A stretch of 64,000 bases of DNA from Paenibacillus methanolicus (GTDB lineage: Bacteria; Bacillota; Bacilli; Paenibacillales; Paenibacillaceae), in contig NZ_VNHS01000001.1 in assembly GCF_008124765.1 (NCBI RefSeq), positions 186,001 through 250,000 on the forward strand. Reading direction: 5' to 3'. A model generated the notes under the pieces. The model had not been told where the DNA came from and did not search any database. It saw nothing but the letters and a program-made list of their open reading frames with translations. A program made the position numbers and the translations under genes. Positions within the stretch are counted from its first letter, which is position 1, and each line of letters begins with the position of its first letter. This document shows, one piece after another, positions 41,237-51,729 of the stretch.

Positions 41237-42535
41237 ATGTCCAAAATTACGTTTCTCGGGGCGGGCAGCACCGTGTTTGCCAAAAACGTGCTCGGCGACG
41301 TCATGCTAACGCCCGCGCTGCAAGGTTTCGAACTCGCGCTATTCGATATCGACCCGGAGCGGCTGCGGGAATCCGAGGTGCTGCTGAACAATATCCGCCA
41401 GACGTCGGGAAGCCGTTGTACCGTGAAAGCCTACTCGGACCGGAAGGAAGCGTTGAGGGGCGCATCTTATGTCATTAACGCGATTCAAGTGGGCGGCTAC
41501 GACCCGTGCACGATTACCGACTTCGAGGTGCCGAAGAAGTACGGCTTGCGTCAGACGATCGCCGATACGGTGGGCATCGGAGGCATATTCCGCAACCTGC
41601 GCACGATCCCGGTCATGCTCGATTTTGCCCGTGACATCCAGGAGGTGTGCCCGGATGCCTGGTTCTTGAACTACACCAATCCGATGGCGGTTCTGACGAA
41701 CGTGCTTGCCGGGGCGGGCGGAGTCAAATCGGTCGGCCTTTGCCACAGCGTGCAGGTGTGCGTCCCCGACCTGTTCCGGTCGCTCGGCATGGACTCCGAA
41801 GGGGTTCAGGCGCGAATCGCGGGCATTAACCATATGGCGTGGCTGCTGGAGGCGAAGAAGGACGGCGTCGACCTGTATCCGGAGATCAAGCGCCGGGCGG
41901 CGGAGAAGCAGAAGGAGAAACACCACGACATGGTTCGATTCGAACTCATGCTTCGTTTCGGCTACTATGTGACCGAGTCGTCCGAGCATAACGCCGAATA
42001 CCACCCGTATTTCATCAAGCGTCAATATCCGGAGCTCATCGAGCGGTTCAACATTCCGCTGGACGAATATCCGCGCCGCTGCGTCGAGCAAATCAAGGGC
42101 TGGAAGAACATGCGCGAATCGTTGCTCGCCAACGAAAATCTGCAGCATAGCCGTTCGCATGAATACGCGTCCTACATCATGGAAGCGATGGAGACGAACG
42201 TCCCGTTCAAAATCGGCGGCAACGTGCTGAACACCGGGTTGATCACCAATTTGCCGAAAGAAGCGTGCGTCGAGGTGCCGTGCCTGGTCGATGCCTCCGG
42301 CGTCACGCCGACCTACGTCGGCGATCTACCGCCGCAGCTGGCCGCGCTGAACCGTACCAACATCAATACGCAGCTGCTTACGATCGAAGCGGCGCTGACA
42401 GGCAAGAAGGAGCATATTTACCATGCCGCGCTGCTCGATCCGCACACCTCGGCAGAACTGTCGATCGACGATATTATCGCGCTGTGCGACGATCTGATCG
42501 CGGCGCATGGAGACTGGCTGCCGGCTCACCGGTAA
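41237..42535 (+). CDS. melA: Alpha-galactosidase / alpha-glucosidase, glycoside hydrolase family 4
   Basis: A 432-residue cytosolic GH4 enzyme that uses NAD+ and a divalent metal. Seen: the NAD motif ITFLGAGSTVFAKNVLGD, FNAIQ-like INAIQVGGYDP, FLNYTNPMAVLT, LCHSVQ with the metal-binding cysteine and histidine, and INHMAWLLEA. The GGYDP and LCHS context fits MelA alpha-galactosidases better than phospho-glucosidases. CAGGAGG precedes the ATG at 41237. It lies opposite its probable AraC regulator and is followed by a terminator. Confidence 0.9.
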   Translation: MSKITFLGAGSTVFAKNVLGDVMLTPALQGFELALFDIDPERLRESEVLLNNIRQTSGSRCTVKAYSDRKEALRGASYVINAIQVGGYDPCTITDFEVPKKYGLRQTIADTVGIGGIFRNLRTIPVMLDFARDIQEVCPDAWFLNYTNPMAVLTNVLAGAGGVKSVGLCHSVQVCVPDLFRSLGMDSEGVQARIAGINHMAWLLEAKKDGVDLYPEIKRRAAEKQKEKHHDMVRFELMLRFGYYVTESSEHNAEYHPYFIKRQYPELIERFNIPLDEYPRRCVEQIKGWKNMRESLLANENLQHSRSHEYASYIMEAMETNVPFKIGGNVLNTGLITNLPKEACVEVPCLVDASGVTPTYVGDLPPQLAALNRTNINTQLLTIEAALTGKKEHIYHAALLDPHTSAELSIDDIIALCDDLIAAHGDWLPAHR

Positions 42536-42570
42536 GGTAAGGAGCTGCCCATACATTCATCGGAAATACC

Positions 42571-42604
42571 AAAAAGGCGTGTTCCCTAGACAGGGGCACG
42601 CCTT
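42571..42604. terminator. Bidirectional terminator between melA and the membrane protein gene
   Basis: AAGGCGTG with CACGCCTT and an inner CCCT/AGGG. A-rich on the left and T-rich on the right, so it serves both convergent genes. Confidence 0.8.
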
Positions 42605-42621
42605 ACTTTGTTTGAACAACC

Positions 42622-43116
42622 TTACGCCCGACCGCCTGCCCGCGAGCCTCGACCGATCGTAATTTCCGCGCCTTCGCCTTCGTACCAGAGCTGGAACAAG
42701 TAGAGTAATACGGCGGTGAAGAGCAGAATTCCATATAGCTGCCAGCCGGTGATACGAACATCGATCAAATTCATCGCTCTCAGGACACCGGGCATGACGA
42801 AGGAGAAGAAGGCGTCTATCGCCAGATTGACGATCGCAAACATCCACCATTTGTGAAACGTAAAGGCCAGAATCCATATCGTCCCGATCAGGAAAGCGCC
42901 GTAGACGAGCGGAAAGTCGATCGCGCTCGACCATACGAACATCGGCCGTTCGATGGTCCACCATTGATAATGCCAGGCTAGCTGGCTCGTGACGGTATTC
43001 AGAAGCGATACGGCGAGCGCGGCGGGCAAATAACGCCGAAGGATACGGCCATCCATGAAAAACAGCGTCAGCCACGGCACGATCAGTCCCGACCACATGA
43101 AGACAAGCCCCAGCAT
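42622..43116 (-). CDS. Multi-pass membrane protein, CBO0543-like
   Basis: A 164-residue hydrophobic protein with about five membrane segments and a short charged tail. Trp-rich stretches (WHYQWWTIERPMFVWSS, FHKWWMFAIVN) recall the CBO0543 group of Firmicute membrane proteins, whose function is unknown. GGAGG precedes the ATG at 6 bp. It is a single gene convergent with melA. Confidence 0.75.
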   Translation of the reverse strand: MLGLVFMWSGLIVPWLTLFFMDGRILRRYLPAALAVSLLNTVTSQLAWHYQWWTIERPMFVWSSAIDFPLVYGAFLIGTIWILAFTFHKWWMFAIVNLAIDAFFSFVMPGVLRAMNLIDVRITGWQLYGILLFTAVLLYLFQLWYEGEGAEITIGRGSRAGGRA

Positions 43117-43255
43117 GGCAAACCTCCGTCCATTCGTTGTTACCGGTTAGATTTGCCCCAATTGGCCATCCCTATGCGCCTTCGGATACGATATAATAGA
43201 GGGGACTATGTTCATGCGAAAGTGAAGCATCGGAACGAAACGAAGGAGTCGAATT

Positions 43256-44569
43256 ATGTACAAATGGGTCGCAGCTTGCTTGGTCGTCGCGTCGCTTGCC
43301 GGCTGCGCGGAGCCGGATCATCCGGCCGCGCTGAATTCGAAGGCGCTAGACGTCGCCAAGACGACGCAAGAAACGGTGTCGATGCCTTCGAGGACGAAGG
43401 CAGGCCATATTCAAGATACGGCATTGCGGGAGGAGAACGGACAGGCGGTTATCGAAGAAATCGGAGGGCAGTCGTTCGAGACCGAATTTGAAGCTTGGGG
43501 CAAAGTCCGGTTCGTGGCGGCGAAGCGCATCGAGCCGAGCGGGTTCGCCACGCTTCAGCTGTCCGTCCAAGGCCGCAACGGGAATTTGCTTCAAGCGTTC
43601 CCGCAGACGGATCTCACGCAAGGACGCAGCTTGCGGACGGTAACCGCCGTATCGTTCCGGGACGTGGACGGCAACGGACAGCGGGACGTGATCGTGCTCG
43701 CGGAATACGAAGCTCGGCCAGAAGCGGGGGAGAAGCGCGCGGCTTACGTCACGATTCCGTCGATCTACCTGCAGCGGGGCAAACGATTCGTATCGGATAC
43801 GCAGCTGGAAGACCGGCTGGTCGCCGCGGGTCATATTACGACGATCATGGACGTAATGGCCTTTCTGCGCAGCCGGCAGCCCAACCAAGCGGCGGGAGAT
43901 GCGCGCATACCGGGCGGGGCCGCAATGCCGAATCAAGAGAAGCTTCGCAGCCTGTGCTTGACGGCCAGGAGCGGGAGTTATGACGAAAGCGGCATCATCG
44001 ATCTGTATACGGAAGCGTACACGGGCTCGAACCAGGATGCCGATTGGACGTTCTCCGAGATGGACGAGGATATGATGTACGGGGAGCTTGGCGGGTGTTT
44101 CCGGGAGGCGACGGAAGCGGCGACCGCTGATGATGAAACGCTCCGAACGCATGCGGAAGGAGTCGCGGACGCGGTGGAGCGCATCTTGTTGGCCAAATCG
44201 TCAATCGATTATTACTATAATGGCGGCGGCTCGATGTGGATGCACATGGCGAACCGGACGCACGGCATATATGGATACCGGATTTATCGCTACATGAAGA
44301 TGAAGCAGCAGGCAAGCGGACGAGAAACCGCCAAATACGACGCGTTAGCGCAGGAGTTGGAAGCGGACTTGAGGTATTGGGAAGGCCAGTCGGTCGATCC
44401 CGTATTCACGGATAGCGGCATCGGGTACGAGAACAAGCAGCCGGAGTATGACGATGAGGTGCAAGCCTTGAAGGTAGGGGTCCGATCGCTACGGACTTTG
44501 ACGGCCGGCAAGGACAAGGCCAGCATTTACCTATTGAATTTTTTGGCCAAAGATTTAGTGGAGTATTGA
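43256..44569 (+). CDS. Lipoprotein of unknown function
   Basis: A 437-residue exported lipoprotein with lipobox SLAGC (Cys17). The middle contains a calcium-loop-like FRDVDGNGQRDVIVLAEYE (about 138-155), as in FG-GAP/VCBS repeats, within a beta-rich part. The C-terminal third is helical and charged, rich in Tyr. It has AAGGAG at the start and a perfect terminator after the stop. No family is recognised. Confidence 0.75.
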   Translation: MYKWVAACLVVASLAGCAEPDHPAALNSKALDVAKTTQETVSMPSRTKAGHIQDTALREENGQAVIEEIGGQSFETEFEAWGKVRFVAAKRIEPSGFATLQLSVQGRNGNLLQAFPQTDLTQGRSLRTVTAVSFRDVDGNGQRDVIVLAEYEARPEAGEKRAAYVTIPSIYLQRGKRFVSDTQLEDRLVAAGHITTIMDVMAFLRSRQPNQAAGDARIPGGAAMPNQEKLRSLCLTARSGSYDESGIIDLYTEAYTGSNQDADWTFSEMDEDMMYGELGGCFREATEAATADDETLRTHAEGVADAVERILLAKSSIDYYYNGGGSMWMHMANRTHGIYGYRIYRYMKMKQQASGRETAKYDALAQELEADLRYWEGQSVDPVFTDSGIGYENKQPEYDDEVQALKVGVRSLRTLTAGKDKASIYLLNFLAKDLVEY

Positions 44570-44605
44570 TGACAGGCCGTCGCATGCTTCGCAGAATATC
44601 ATTGC

Positions 44606-44646
44606 AAAAAGAGCTGACCGCATTTAAAACGCGGTCAGCTCTTTTT
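44606..44646. terminator. Bidirectional terminator
   Basis: Perfect 16-bp inverted repeat (AAAAAGAGCTGACCGC at 44606-44621 and its complement at 44631-44646) with a 9-nt loop and T tracts on both sides. It ends the lipoprotein gene and the convergent chemoreceptor gene. Confidence 0.95.
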
Positions 44647-44682
44647 GGGTTTGACGTCACACGGGGTTGCGATCGCAAGACG

Positions 44683-45960
44683 TTACTTCGCGACGTTGAA
44701 TTGGGCCATGAGGCCGTTCAGTCGTTCGCTCAGCTTATGCAGCTCGTCGCCTTGGTCGGCGATTTCCGTCATTGCGCGGTTGATATTGCTGGCCAGCGCG
44801 GACAGATTCAGCGTGCTGGCGTTCGAGCTTCCGGCCGAAGCGGCCATGTCGTCCACCGAAGCGGAGACTTCCTCGCTTGCCGCCGCAAGCTGTTGACCCA
44901 CGGCCGAAATATCGCCAAGCTTGCCGTTGATCCCTTCGACATCGGCGAGCACCTGCAGCATATTGCGTTCCATGGCCGCCATCTGGTCGAGGCTGGCGCG
45001 GATTTCTTGCTCGGACTGCTCCATGCCGGTGATCGCGTGCGTCGAGTTCTGTTCGATGCCGGCGATCAAGTTGCCGATTTGCTCGGCGGATTGATTCGTC
45101 TGGTTGGCTAAATTGCGGACTTCCCCGGCGACGATCGCGAATCCGCGGCCGTGTTCGCCCGCGCGCGCCGCCTCGATACTCGCGTTCAGCGCCAGCAAAT
45201 TCGTCTGCTGGGCAATCGTGCCGATCGTTTGGACGAAGTGGCTGATTTGCCGGCTTCCCTCCAGGAACTGGGCGATGATAGCCGACAACGAGGAGAACGT
45301 GTCGTTGACGCGATCCATTTGCGCTTTCATGGCGCTCATCTCGCCGCGTGCCTGCGACGCGGTGCCGGCGGCATTGGCCGATACGGCCGCAGCCTCGGCG
45401 GCCCCCTCGGCGATCCGAACGACGCCGTGCGCCATCTCTTCTACGGCGCGCGAACATTCCGCCGCCGACTGCGATTGACGATCCGCCGCCGAAGCGGAAC
45501 GCTGGATGTTCTCGTTCATCTCGCGATAATCCCGGGCCGTCTCTTCTAACTGGCCATGAAGGCCGCCGATGCTGCCGCGCATGCCGTCGGAGACGCTTTT
45601 CGCTTCGCCGACCAGATCGTTCAGTCCTTGGCGCATGCCGTTCATCGGCACGCCGAACCGGTTAAGAGGACCAAGATTGCGCAGGTTGATGTCCCGCGTC
45701 AGGTCGCCTTTCGCGATCGTAGAAATGAAGGTCTCGATTTCGCTGAACGGCTTGGCGTAAGCGGCAAAGTTCATGAAGCCGAACACCGCCGTACCGATCG
45801 GCACCCAGATTAGCATCCATATATGCTGGGAGAGCACCATGTCTCCGCCTGTGCACAACCAAGTCAATCCGAGCGCGACCACCGTAATGACAAGGCCTTG
45901 AATGATGTTGCGAATGAGATACAGCACCAGTTTCTTGGTGATTTCTTGCTTGGTATTCAT
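44683..45960 (-). CDS. Methyl-accepting chemotaxis protein without extracellular domain
   Basis: A 425-residue receptor. Two membrane segments close together (about 16-36 and 47-65) leave almost no external loop. HAMP follows ([16 protein letters not shown]), then the signalling helices with [25 protein letters not shown]. The tail ends in a helix ([15 protein letters not shown]) without a CheR pentapeptide. It may sense the membrane state or work with another receptor. The ATG at 45960 has GAGGGGAAGG upstream; the longer frame lacks a ribosome site. Confidence 0.9.
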   Translation of the reverse strand: MNTKQEITKKLVLYLIRNIIQGLVITVVALGLTWLCTGGDMVLSQHIWMLIWVPIGTAVFGFMNFAAYAKPFSEIETFISTIAKGDLTRDINLRNLGPLNRFGVPMNGMRQGLNDLVGEAKSVSDGMRGSIGGLHGQLEETARDYREMNENIQRSASAADRQSQSAAECSRAVEEMAHGVVRIAEGAAEAAAVSANAAGTASQARGEMSAMKAQMDRVNDTFSSLSAIIAQFLEGSRQISHFVQTIGTIAQQTNLLALNASIEAARAGEHGRGFAIVAGEVRNLANQTNQSAEQIGNLIAGIEQNSTHAITGMEQSEQEIRASLDQMAAMERNMLQVLADVEGINGKLGDISAVGQQLAAASEEVSASVDDMAASAGSSNASTLNLSALASNINRAMTEIADQGDELHKLSERLNGLMAQFNVAK

Positions 45961-46072
45961 TGAATCGCCTTCCCCTCTGCCTATATAGCTTTCAGACTTC
46001 CAATTGTATATCGGCAGATGAGAGGCAATTATGAATGATTGACGCATCCTAAATGATCGATTCCATGGCGTA

Positions 46073-47257
46073 TTAGGTTGCCTTATTCCGATACGAGCAC
46101 ACGTTCCAGATTGCATAGGCGGCGCACAACGCACCGACAAAACCATATCCCCCAAATACGTCGAAATGGGCCGATGCGAGCCCGAAGCCAATCGCGCTGG
46201 CGGCCAGAACGGCGTTCAATCCGAGCGACTGGAAGGAATCAATCGTTGCCCGCATGGAGGAGTCGCCGATCCGGTGATGCAAATACCCGGTAGCGATCGG
46301 CTCGGCGATCCCGGCCGCCAGACTCGTAAGCAGCATGGCGGCAAGGCTGACAGGGTGATGTACGAACGCGGCGAAGAAAAATCCGACTGAAGCGAGCAGC
46401 GTCGCGGCAAGATGCAGCGGTCTCGCGCCATAACGGACAAGCAGCCGGTGGGCCAGCAAATTGCCCGGCAATCCAAGCAGCATGACGAGGGCGGAGAACA
46501 GCCCGAAATAGGCGACTGGAACCGCAAGTCGAGCCAAATAGATTTGCCAGAATTCATAGAGAAAGCTGACCGAGGAGCCGATCACCATGCCGGTAAAGAC
46601 GACCGACCGGACGTCGGCATGCGTCTTGAAAAATCGGATGGACGTCCGCAAATAGTCAAGAAGCGGCTTCCGTTCCTTGCCTTCGTCGTCCTCTGTCTCG
46701 GCTCGAACTTCCGCAAGGGTGGCCGTTAGGACGATCACGATTAAGACGCTGGCGACGGACAGCCAATAATGAAGCTCGAGCTCGAATGTTCCGGCCAGCC
46801 AACCGCCGACGAGCGCGGCCAGAATAGCGGCGGTCAGATCCAGCGCGTTTATTCGGCCTAAGACTTTCTCGAAATTTTCGGCACGCCCGTCGGCGAGCAT
46901 GCAATCATACAGGAACGCGTTCTCCGCGCCGCTGCTGGCCGAGCGGCTGATGCCCGCAAGAAGAATGGCCAAGGCGAAATGCCAGAAGGCGTGGGCGTAG
47001 ACGAGTAGAAGCAGTTCCGCCGCATAAAGGCAGGCCGAGAGCAGCAGCATTTGCTTGCGTCCCCATCGGTCGGCCAGCATGCCGGTCGGAACCTCCAGCA
47101 GGACGACGGTCGCGGCGAAAATGATTTCCGTATACGTCACCATCTGGATCGTCATGCCGCGCGACTCCCAGAATAACCGCTCGATGACGTAAGCGGGGAT
47201 AAGACTCCCGAAAAACCGGATCAGATACAGCTTGCGAACATTGTGCATATTGTTCAC
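46073..47257 (-). CDS. Major facilitator superfamily transporter
   Basis: A 394-residue transporter with about twelve membrane segments. The first loop reads [19 protein letters not shown], the MFS motif A, as in many multidrug or tetracycline-type transporters; an acidic loop ([13 protein letters not shown]) joins the halves. The start is GTG 47257 with AGAGAGGAG at 8 bp; the next in-frame ATG (47248) is too distant from that site. The substrate is unknown. It is downstream of, but not joined to, the MocR gene. Confidence 0.85.
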   Translation of the reverse strand: MNNMHNVRKLYLIRFFGSLIPAYVIERLFWESRGMTIQMVTYTEIIFAATVVLLEVPTGMLADRWGRKQMLLLSACLYAAELLLLVYAHAFWHFALAILLAGISRSASSGAENAFLYDCMLADGRAENFEKVLGRINALDLTAAILAALVGGWLAGTFELELHYWLSVASVLIVIVLTATLAEVRAETEDDEGKERKPLLDYLRTSIRFFKTHADVRSVVFTGMVIGSSVSFLYEFWQIYLARLAVPVAYFGLFSALVMLLGLPGNLLAHRLLVRYGARPLHLAATLLASVGFFFAAFVHHPVSLAAMLLTSLAAGIAEPIATGYLHHRIGDSSMRATIDSFQSLGLNAVLAASAIGFGLASAHFDVFGGYGFVGALCAAYAIWNVCSYRNKAT

Positions 47258-47441
47258 CGTTCATGCTCCTCTCTAAGCGGATGCGAATGCATCGCCAAGA
47301 GGCGGAGCGCGTGAACGGCGAGTTAACGGGGCGGCTGATTAGCAGGGCGGTCTTGGTCGGGACATGGAATTCGCTCCTTGATTCGATAATGTTAACGCGA
47401 TATTGCTTCTAGTATATCCCAACTTGCCGCGTTCCGCGCGA

Positions 47442-48866
47442 TTACACGGAACAATAGCCGTGCGCCGCGGCGTAGTCTTGGAGGCGGCGAACCCCTTCGT
47501 CAATCATCGGAATGCTCAGATTGCCATATCCCAGCACGATGCCGTCTTGGGCATGCATGTTCGAGATTGCGTACTCCCGGCATGTTTCCGCCTTGAAACC
47601 GAACGTTTCCGTCTTCTCCCACGGTAACGTCGACAGCAGTTCGTGACGGAACGCGACCCGAAGATGCATCCCGGCTTCGTCGCCGTCGATCGCGACCGAC
47701 TGGCCGAAATATCGGTGAAGCGCATCGATCAGAGCTTGTCGGCGTTTCTTGTAAAGTTTCTTCATGGCAAGAATATGCCGTTCATAATGACCGTCAGCCA
47801 TGAATCCGGCTAAGGCTTGCTGCGCGGCTGGCGGCGTAAATAGATTAAGCGCTTCTTTGGTAGCGCCGAAGGAATCGATAAGCGACGGAGGTACGAGTAC
47901 GAAGCCGATCCGTAGGCCGGGCGATAGCGTTTTGCTGAACGTGCCGATGTAGAGCACACGATCCGGCGCCAGCGTGTGGAGAGGCGGGACGGGCATGCCC
48001 TTGAGACGGAATTCGCTGTCGTAATCGTCCTCCAGCAGATAAGCGTCCGCTTCCTCGGCCATCCGGATCGCTCTCTTCCTTCGTTGGATCGAGAGCAGGC
48101 TGCCGACAGGGAATTGATGGGAAGGCGTGACCAGCGCGAGATGGCCGGGACGAAAACCGTTCAGCAGATCGAAATTCATGCCGGCGCGGTCGACCGGAAG
48201 GGGAACGATCCGGTACTGCATATGTTTGAAAATATCGCGCGCGAACGGGATGGTCGGGTCTTCGACGTAGACGGCGCGATAACGCGGTTGCAGCGCGGCG
48301 GCAGCCAGCAGCATGCCTTCCGAAGCGCCGGAAACGATTATGATCCGCTCGGTTTCGCATCGGATGCCTTTCGCCCGGAATAGGTAGTCCTGGATTTCTC
48401 GCCGAAGCTGTTCGTTCCCGAATATAGAACCATACCCCGGCGAACGATCCGCAGGATGCACCGCGGCTTCCTTCATATATTTGGCCCATGTCTTGCCGGG
48501 GAAGGACGGGCCGTCCGGTATGCCGGTCGCAAAATCAATGATTTCGCTGCCGGCTTCGGGCAAGGGCGGAATCGGCCGCGCATGCATCTCGGGCGGGCGC
48601 GACCCGCGATCATCCGAAATACGGATGCCATCCGCGACGTAAGTTCCCGATCCGACCCGACCTTCGAGATAGCCTTCGGCGGTCAGCTGCTCGTAGACTT
48701 CGATGACGATATTGCGGGCGATGCCCCATTCCTTGGCGAGCTGCCTGGTCGGCAGCAGCCGCGTCCCGGGAGTCAATGCACCGGATTCGATCATGCCACG
48801 CAGTTGTCCGCATATTTGTTTCATCGCCGATTCGGAGATGCGTTGATCGATGCGTATGCCGTACAA
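47442..48866 (-). CDS. MocR/GabR-type regulator (GntR helix-turn-helix fused to an aminotransferase-like domain)
   Basis: About 474 residues. The N-terminal GntR winged helix (about 5-75) has TPGTRLLPTRQLAKEWGIA and VYEQLTAEGYLEGRVGSGTYV. A fold-type-I aminotransferase domain follows with VSGASEGMLLAAAALQPR, YLLEDDYDSEFR and the PLP lysine in YIGTFSKTLSPGLRIGF. Such regulators often control vitamin B6 or amino-acid genes. I choose the TTG start at 48866 with GGGAGG at 8 bp. The ATG at 48929 has no ribosome site and lies almost at the start point expected from a TATAAT on this strand (48937-48942). Confidence 0.87.
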   Translation of the reverse strand: MYGIRIDQRISESAMKQICGQLRGMIESGALTPGTRLLPTRQLAKEWGIARNIVIEVYEQLTAEGYLEGRVGSGTYVADGIRISDDRGSRPPEMHARPIPPLPEAGSEIIDFATGIPDGPSFPGKTWAKYMKEAAVHPADRSPGYGSIFGNEQLRREIQDYLFRAKGIRCETERIIIVSGASEGMLLAAAALQPRYRAVYVEDPTIPFARDIFKHMQYRIVPLPVDRAGMNFDLLNGFRPGHLALVTPSHQFPVGSLLSIQRRKRAIRMAEEADAYLLEDDYDSEFRLKGMPVPPLHTLAPDRVLYIGTFSKTLSPGLRIGFVLVPPSLIDSFGATKEALNLFTPPAAQQALAGFMADGHYERHILAMKKLYKKRRQALIDALHRYFGQSVAIDGDEAGMHLRVAFRHELLSTLPWEKTETFGFKAETCREYAISNMHAQDGIVLGYGNLSIPMIDEGVRRLQDYAAAHGYCSV

Positions 48867-48978
48867 GGGAATCGCCTCCCGAAATTGGTTCTTTGAAATT
48901 CGTATTAGTTGGCTCTTATTCGGAGCCATTCATCTCATTATACTGAAATGGAGTCAGATGACATAAGGAGGAATTGGA

Positions 48979-49962
48979 ATGAAACGGAAATTGGGCAATA
49001 GCGAGGCAGCCATTAGTCCGTTGGGGTTAGGCTGCTGGGCGATCGGCGGACCGTTCACATTGGGCGGACTCGAGGACGGTTGGGGCGCGGTCGACGACAA
49101 TGAGTCCATCGCGGCGATTCATGCCGCGCTTGAGGCAGGCGTCAACTTTTTCGATACGGCGGATGCTTACGGGGCGGGACATAGCGAGACGATTCTGGGT
49201 CAGGCGTTAAAGGGAAGACGAGGCGATGTTGTCATTGCCACGAAATTCGGCTACACGAACAATCCCGCCGCCCGTGAAGTCTATTTGCGTCATGACGTTA
49301 CGCCCGAATACATTCGCAAGGCTTGCGAAAACTCGCTGCGGCGGCTTGGCACCGATTACATCGACCTGTATCAGATCCACGTCGGCATGCTTATCGAAGA
49401 GGAGACGGAATCGGCGATCGGCGCGTTGAACCGACTGCGGGAAGAAGGGCTGATCCGCAGCTACGGCTGGAGCACGTGGGATGTTGGCAGGGCGGCCGCG
49501 ATTGCGGAGCAGCCGGGAGCCGTGGCCATTCAGCATGCGCTGAACGTGCTGCAGGACGCGCCGGATCTGATCGAGCTGTGCGAAGCCCGGGGACTGACGA
49601 GCATCAACAACTCCCCGCTCGCGATGGGGCTGCTCAGCGGCAAGTTCAATGGCGCCTCGCGGTTGGCGCCGACCGATGTTCGCGGAAGCGGCCACGAATG
49701 GGTCGCCTACTTTAAGGACGGTAAGCCGGTGCCGGCATATTTGGACATGCTGGAGTCGGTACGCGAAATATTGACGAGCGGCGGGCGGTCGCTCGTGCAA
49801 GGCGCGCTGGCCTGGATTTGGGGAAGAAGCGAATCCGCCGTGCCTATACCGGGCTTCAAGACGAGGAAGCAAGCGGAGGAGCTGGCGAGCGCAGTCGAAC
49901 ATGGACCATTATTGCGCGCGCAGATGGATGAAATTCGCTCGCTGCTCGCTTCCTTCCGCTAA
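48979..49962 (+). CDS. Aldo/keto reductase
   Basis: A 327-residue NADPH-dependent oxidoreductase with a (beta/alpha)8 barrel. The catalytic tetrad is visible: Asp in FFDTADAYG, Tyr in the same motif, Lys in VIATKFGY and His in DLYQIHVG. SNNSPL-like INNSPLAMGLLSGK follows, as in AKR family members of the YhdN/potassium-channel-beta group. AAGGAGG precedes the ATG. It is divergent from the MocR regulator, which may control it. Confidence 0.92.
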   Translation: MKRKLGNSEAAISPLGLGCWAIGGPFTLGGLEDGWGAVDDNESIAAIHAALEAGVNFFDTADAYGAGHSETILGQALKGRRGDVVIATKFGYTNNPAAREVYLRHDVTPEYIRKACENSLRRLGTDYIDLYQIHVGMLIEEETESAIGALNRLREEGLIRSYGWSTWDVGRAAAIAEQPGAVAIQHALNVLQDAPDLIELCEARGLTSINNSPLAMGLLSGKFNGASRLAPTDVRGSGHEWVAYFKDGKPVPAYLDMLESVREILTSGGRSLVQGALAWIWGRSESAVPIPGFKTRKQAEELASAVEHGPLLRAQMDEIRSLLASFR

Positions 49963-50018
49963 TCGCTTGCGGTTTGGCGTACCTAACCATATAATCCCAT
50001 TATGTAGGAGGGATGAAG

Positions 50019-50384
50019 ATGGAGATCATTGTCAAACAAGCAGGAAACGCGGAGGTAGCCGTCATCGAAGCCGACGCGCCGCTTATTACGGACGTCCAGT
50101 CCGTGCTCGATCTAATGGCCACGGTCCGGTACGAAACAGGCTGCGATCGACTCGTCGTGCGTAAAGAGCAGATCGCCGAGCCGTTCTTCGATCTGAAGAC
50201 GCGGATCGCGGGCGAGATTTTGCAGAAGTTCATCAACTACCAATTCAAATTCGCGGTCGTGGGCGATTTCTCCGGCTATGAGAGCACGAGCCTGCGCGAT
50301 TTTTTCCGCGAGAGCAACCACGGCAGGGACGCGTTCTTCGTGCCGAACGAAGAAGAGGCGCTTGCGAAATTGAGCAAAGCTTAA
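50019..50384 (+). CDS. DUF4180 family protein
   Basis: A 121-residue cytosolic protein. DRLVVRKEQIAEPFFDLKTR with GEILQKFINYQFKFAVVGDF is characteristic of DUF4180, and the end (RDFFRESNHGRDAFFV) also fits. The domain resembles STAS-like folds; function is unknown. GGAGGG abuts the first ATG (50013), so ATG 50019 with 6-bp spacing is the better start. Confidence 0.85.
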   Translation: MEIIVKQAGNAEVAVIEADAPLITDVQSVLDLMATVRYETGCDRLVVRKEQIAEPFFDLKTRIAGEILQKFINYQFKFAVVGDFSGYESTSLRDFFRESNHGRDAFFVPNEEEALAKLSKA

Positions 50385-50929
50385 CAAAGCATAGGCGTCG
50401 GGATGCATGCTATCCGCGCGCTAGAGTCGGCATGACTAGCGAGGACGATCCTTGCGTCGCGGCGTTCTCAGAATGTTCATTAACTATCGCCGTATAGAGA
50501 CTTGAGAACGGGATATACAGGCTGTGCGCCTATTTTTGTCGCGGAATACGGAACGCACTGGTGAATTCCCTGCATTAAGAATGTCCCGGTAGGACGCATA
50601 GCAGCGAACGACGCGCGGCATTCCCGGAACCCGGCGAAATTCAGGATTGAAGCGCATTTGGCACGATCGGAGCGGCAGATGAACCTTGGCGGTTGACTGC
50701 GGCTCCTTCTTATGCGTGCGGAATGGCAAGCGATTCGTCGGTAATAGAGGTGGATTGAAATTAATTCGTTTGGCCTGGGAGAGATGAAGCGAGATGGCTA
50801 TTTTTCATAAATTACTAATAATTGACAGAAATAGACGGTGTAGATAAAATGGCTAAGGACGTCCAATTAAAGCCGGTGTAAGCGGAGTACTCCTAAATGA
50901 TGAATTGATGCGAGTATAGGAGTGAAATG
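50385..50929. other. Long intergenic region without recognised gene
   Basis: About 545 bp. The right half is AT-rich, with AATTACTAATAATTGACAG (from about 50811), and probably contains the promoter of the secreted protein gene. A minus-strand open frame of 81 codons (50484-50729) has no ribosome site or family signature. No repeats or strong hairpins were seen. Confidence 0.5.
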
Positions 50930-51574
50930 ATGAATCCGAATAAAAAGCTTGCTGCTCTAGCCTTGTCCGTTGTCCTGTCTCTGCCTGCCGTCTCGATCGC
51001 GAACGCGGAGCCGGCGCCATGCGAGAAGCCTGGCGATTTCACGCTCACGGCTGCCCCGGGCAACCAATCGATGTCGCTTGCATGGACAACGTCGGCCGGA
51101 GCCGACGCCTATGATGTCTACTATTCGCCGAGGGCGCCTTTCGCGGCGACGAATGTATTGGGCAACCAATTTACCGTCACGAATCTGCGCAACGGCTATA
51201 TTGGCTACTCGTTCGGCATTATCGCGAAGAATGCGTGCGGCACGACATGGTCGAACACCATTAATCAGGTCGCGACTTCGGCTACGGGCGCGCCGGCCAA
51301 GCCGAGCATCAGCGTGAACGATAACAACCTGTATACCAAGGGCGAATTCACCGTCAATTGGAACATTTGGAGCGGGAACAAAGCCACGTCCGGCCGCATT
51401 CTCGAGAACGGGAGCGAGGTCGCGCTGAATTACTTCGAAGAGATCGGCACCTCGAGCGGGCAGTCGTTCTCTTGGTTCTTCAAGCGTCCGTCCGGTACGT
51501 ACACGTACCAAGTGGAGCTCATCAACCCATTCGGCACGACGCTCAGCGACCCGGTCACGGTCGTCGTCCCGTAA
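50930..51574 (+). CDS. Secreted fibronectin type III-like protein
   Basis: A 214-residue exported protein with a signal peptide (about 1-26, SIANA-E). The first domain (about 32-115) has the FN3 pattern: PGDFTLTAAPGNQSMSLAW, ADAYDVYYS, and VTNLRNGYIGYSFGIIAKNACG. The second (about 120-214) is Ig-like with SFSWFFKRPSGTYTYQVELI. Two cysteines could form a disulfide. Such modules normally sit between catalytic domains; here they stand alone, so adhesion or carbohydrate contact is possible. AGGAG favours the second of two adjacent ATGs. Confidence 0.72.
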   Translation: MNPNKKLAALALSVVLSLPAVSIANAEPAPCEKPGDFTLTAAPGNQSMSLAWTTSAGADAYDVYYSPRAPFAATNVLGNQFTVTNLRNGYIGYSFGIIAKNACGTTWSNTINQVATSATGAPAKPSISVNDNNLYTKGEFTVNWNIWSGNKATSGRILENGSEVALNYFEEIGTSSGQSFSWFFKRPSGTYTYQVELINPFGTTLSDPVTVVVP

Positions 51575-51592
51575 CGTTAATACGCATAGACA

Positions 51593-51622
51593 AGCCTCCG
51601 TCCATATTGGCGGAGGTTTTTT
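51593..51622 (+). terminator. Terminator after the FN3-like gene
   Basis: AGCCTCCG and CGGAGGTT pair around TCCATATTGG, followed by T residues. Confidence 0.88.
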
Positions 51623-51729
51623 GGCGTGAACGGGCGATTCGTCATCGTATAGCCCTAAAGAGTCATGCCGATCTGAAGTCGTTGTGGTAGACTCGTGGCG
51701 AACATAGAGACGAAGGAGAAGATTCGATT

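Noticed and set aside
48867..48929. Longer MocR start at ATG 48929
   Set aside because: No ribosome site, and a TATAAT on the same strand would place the transcript start almost at this codon.
50484..50729. Minus-strand 81-codon gene
   Set aside because: No ribosome site, no family features and base pattern of intergenic DNA.
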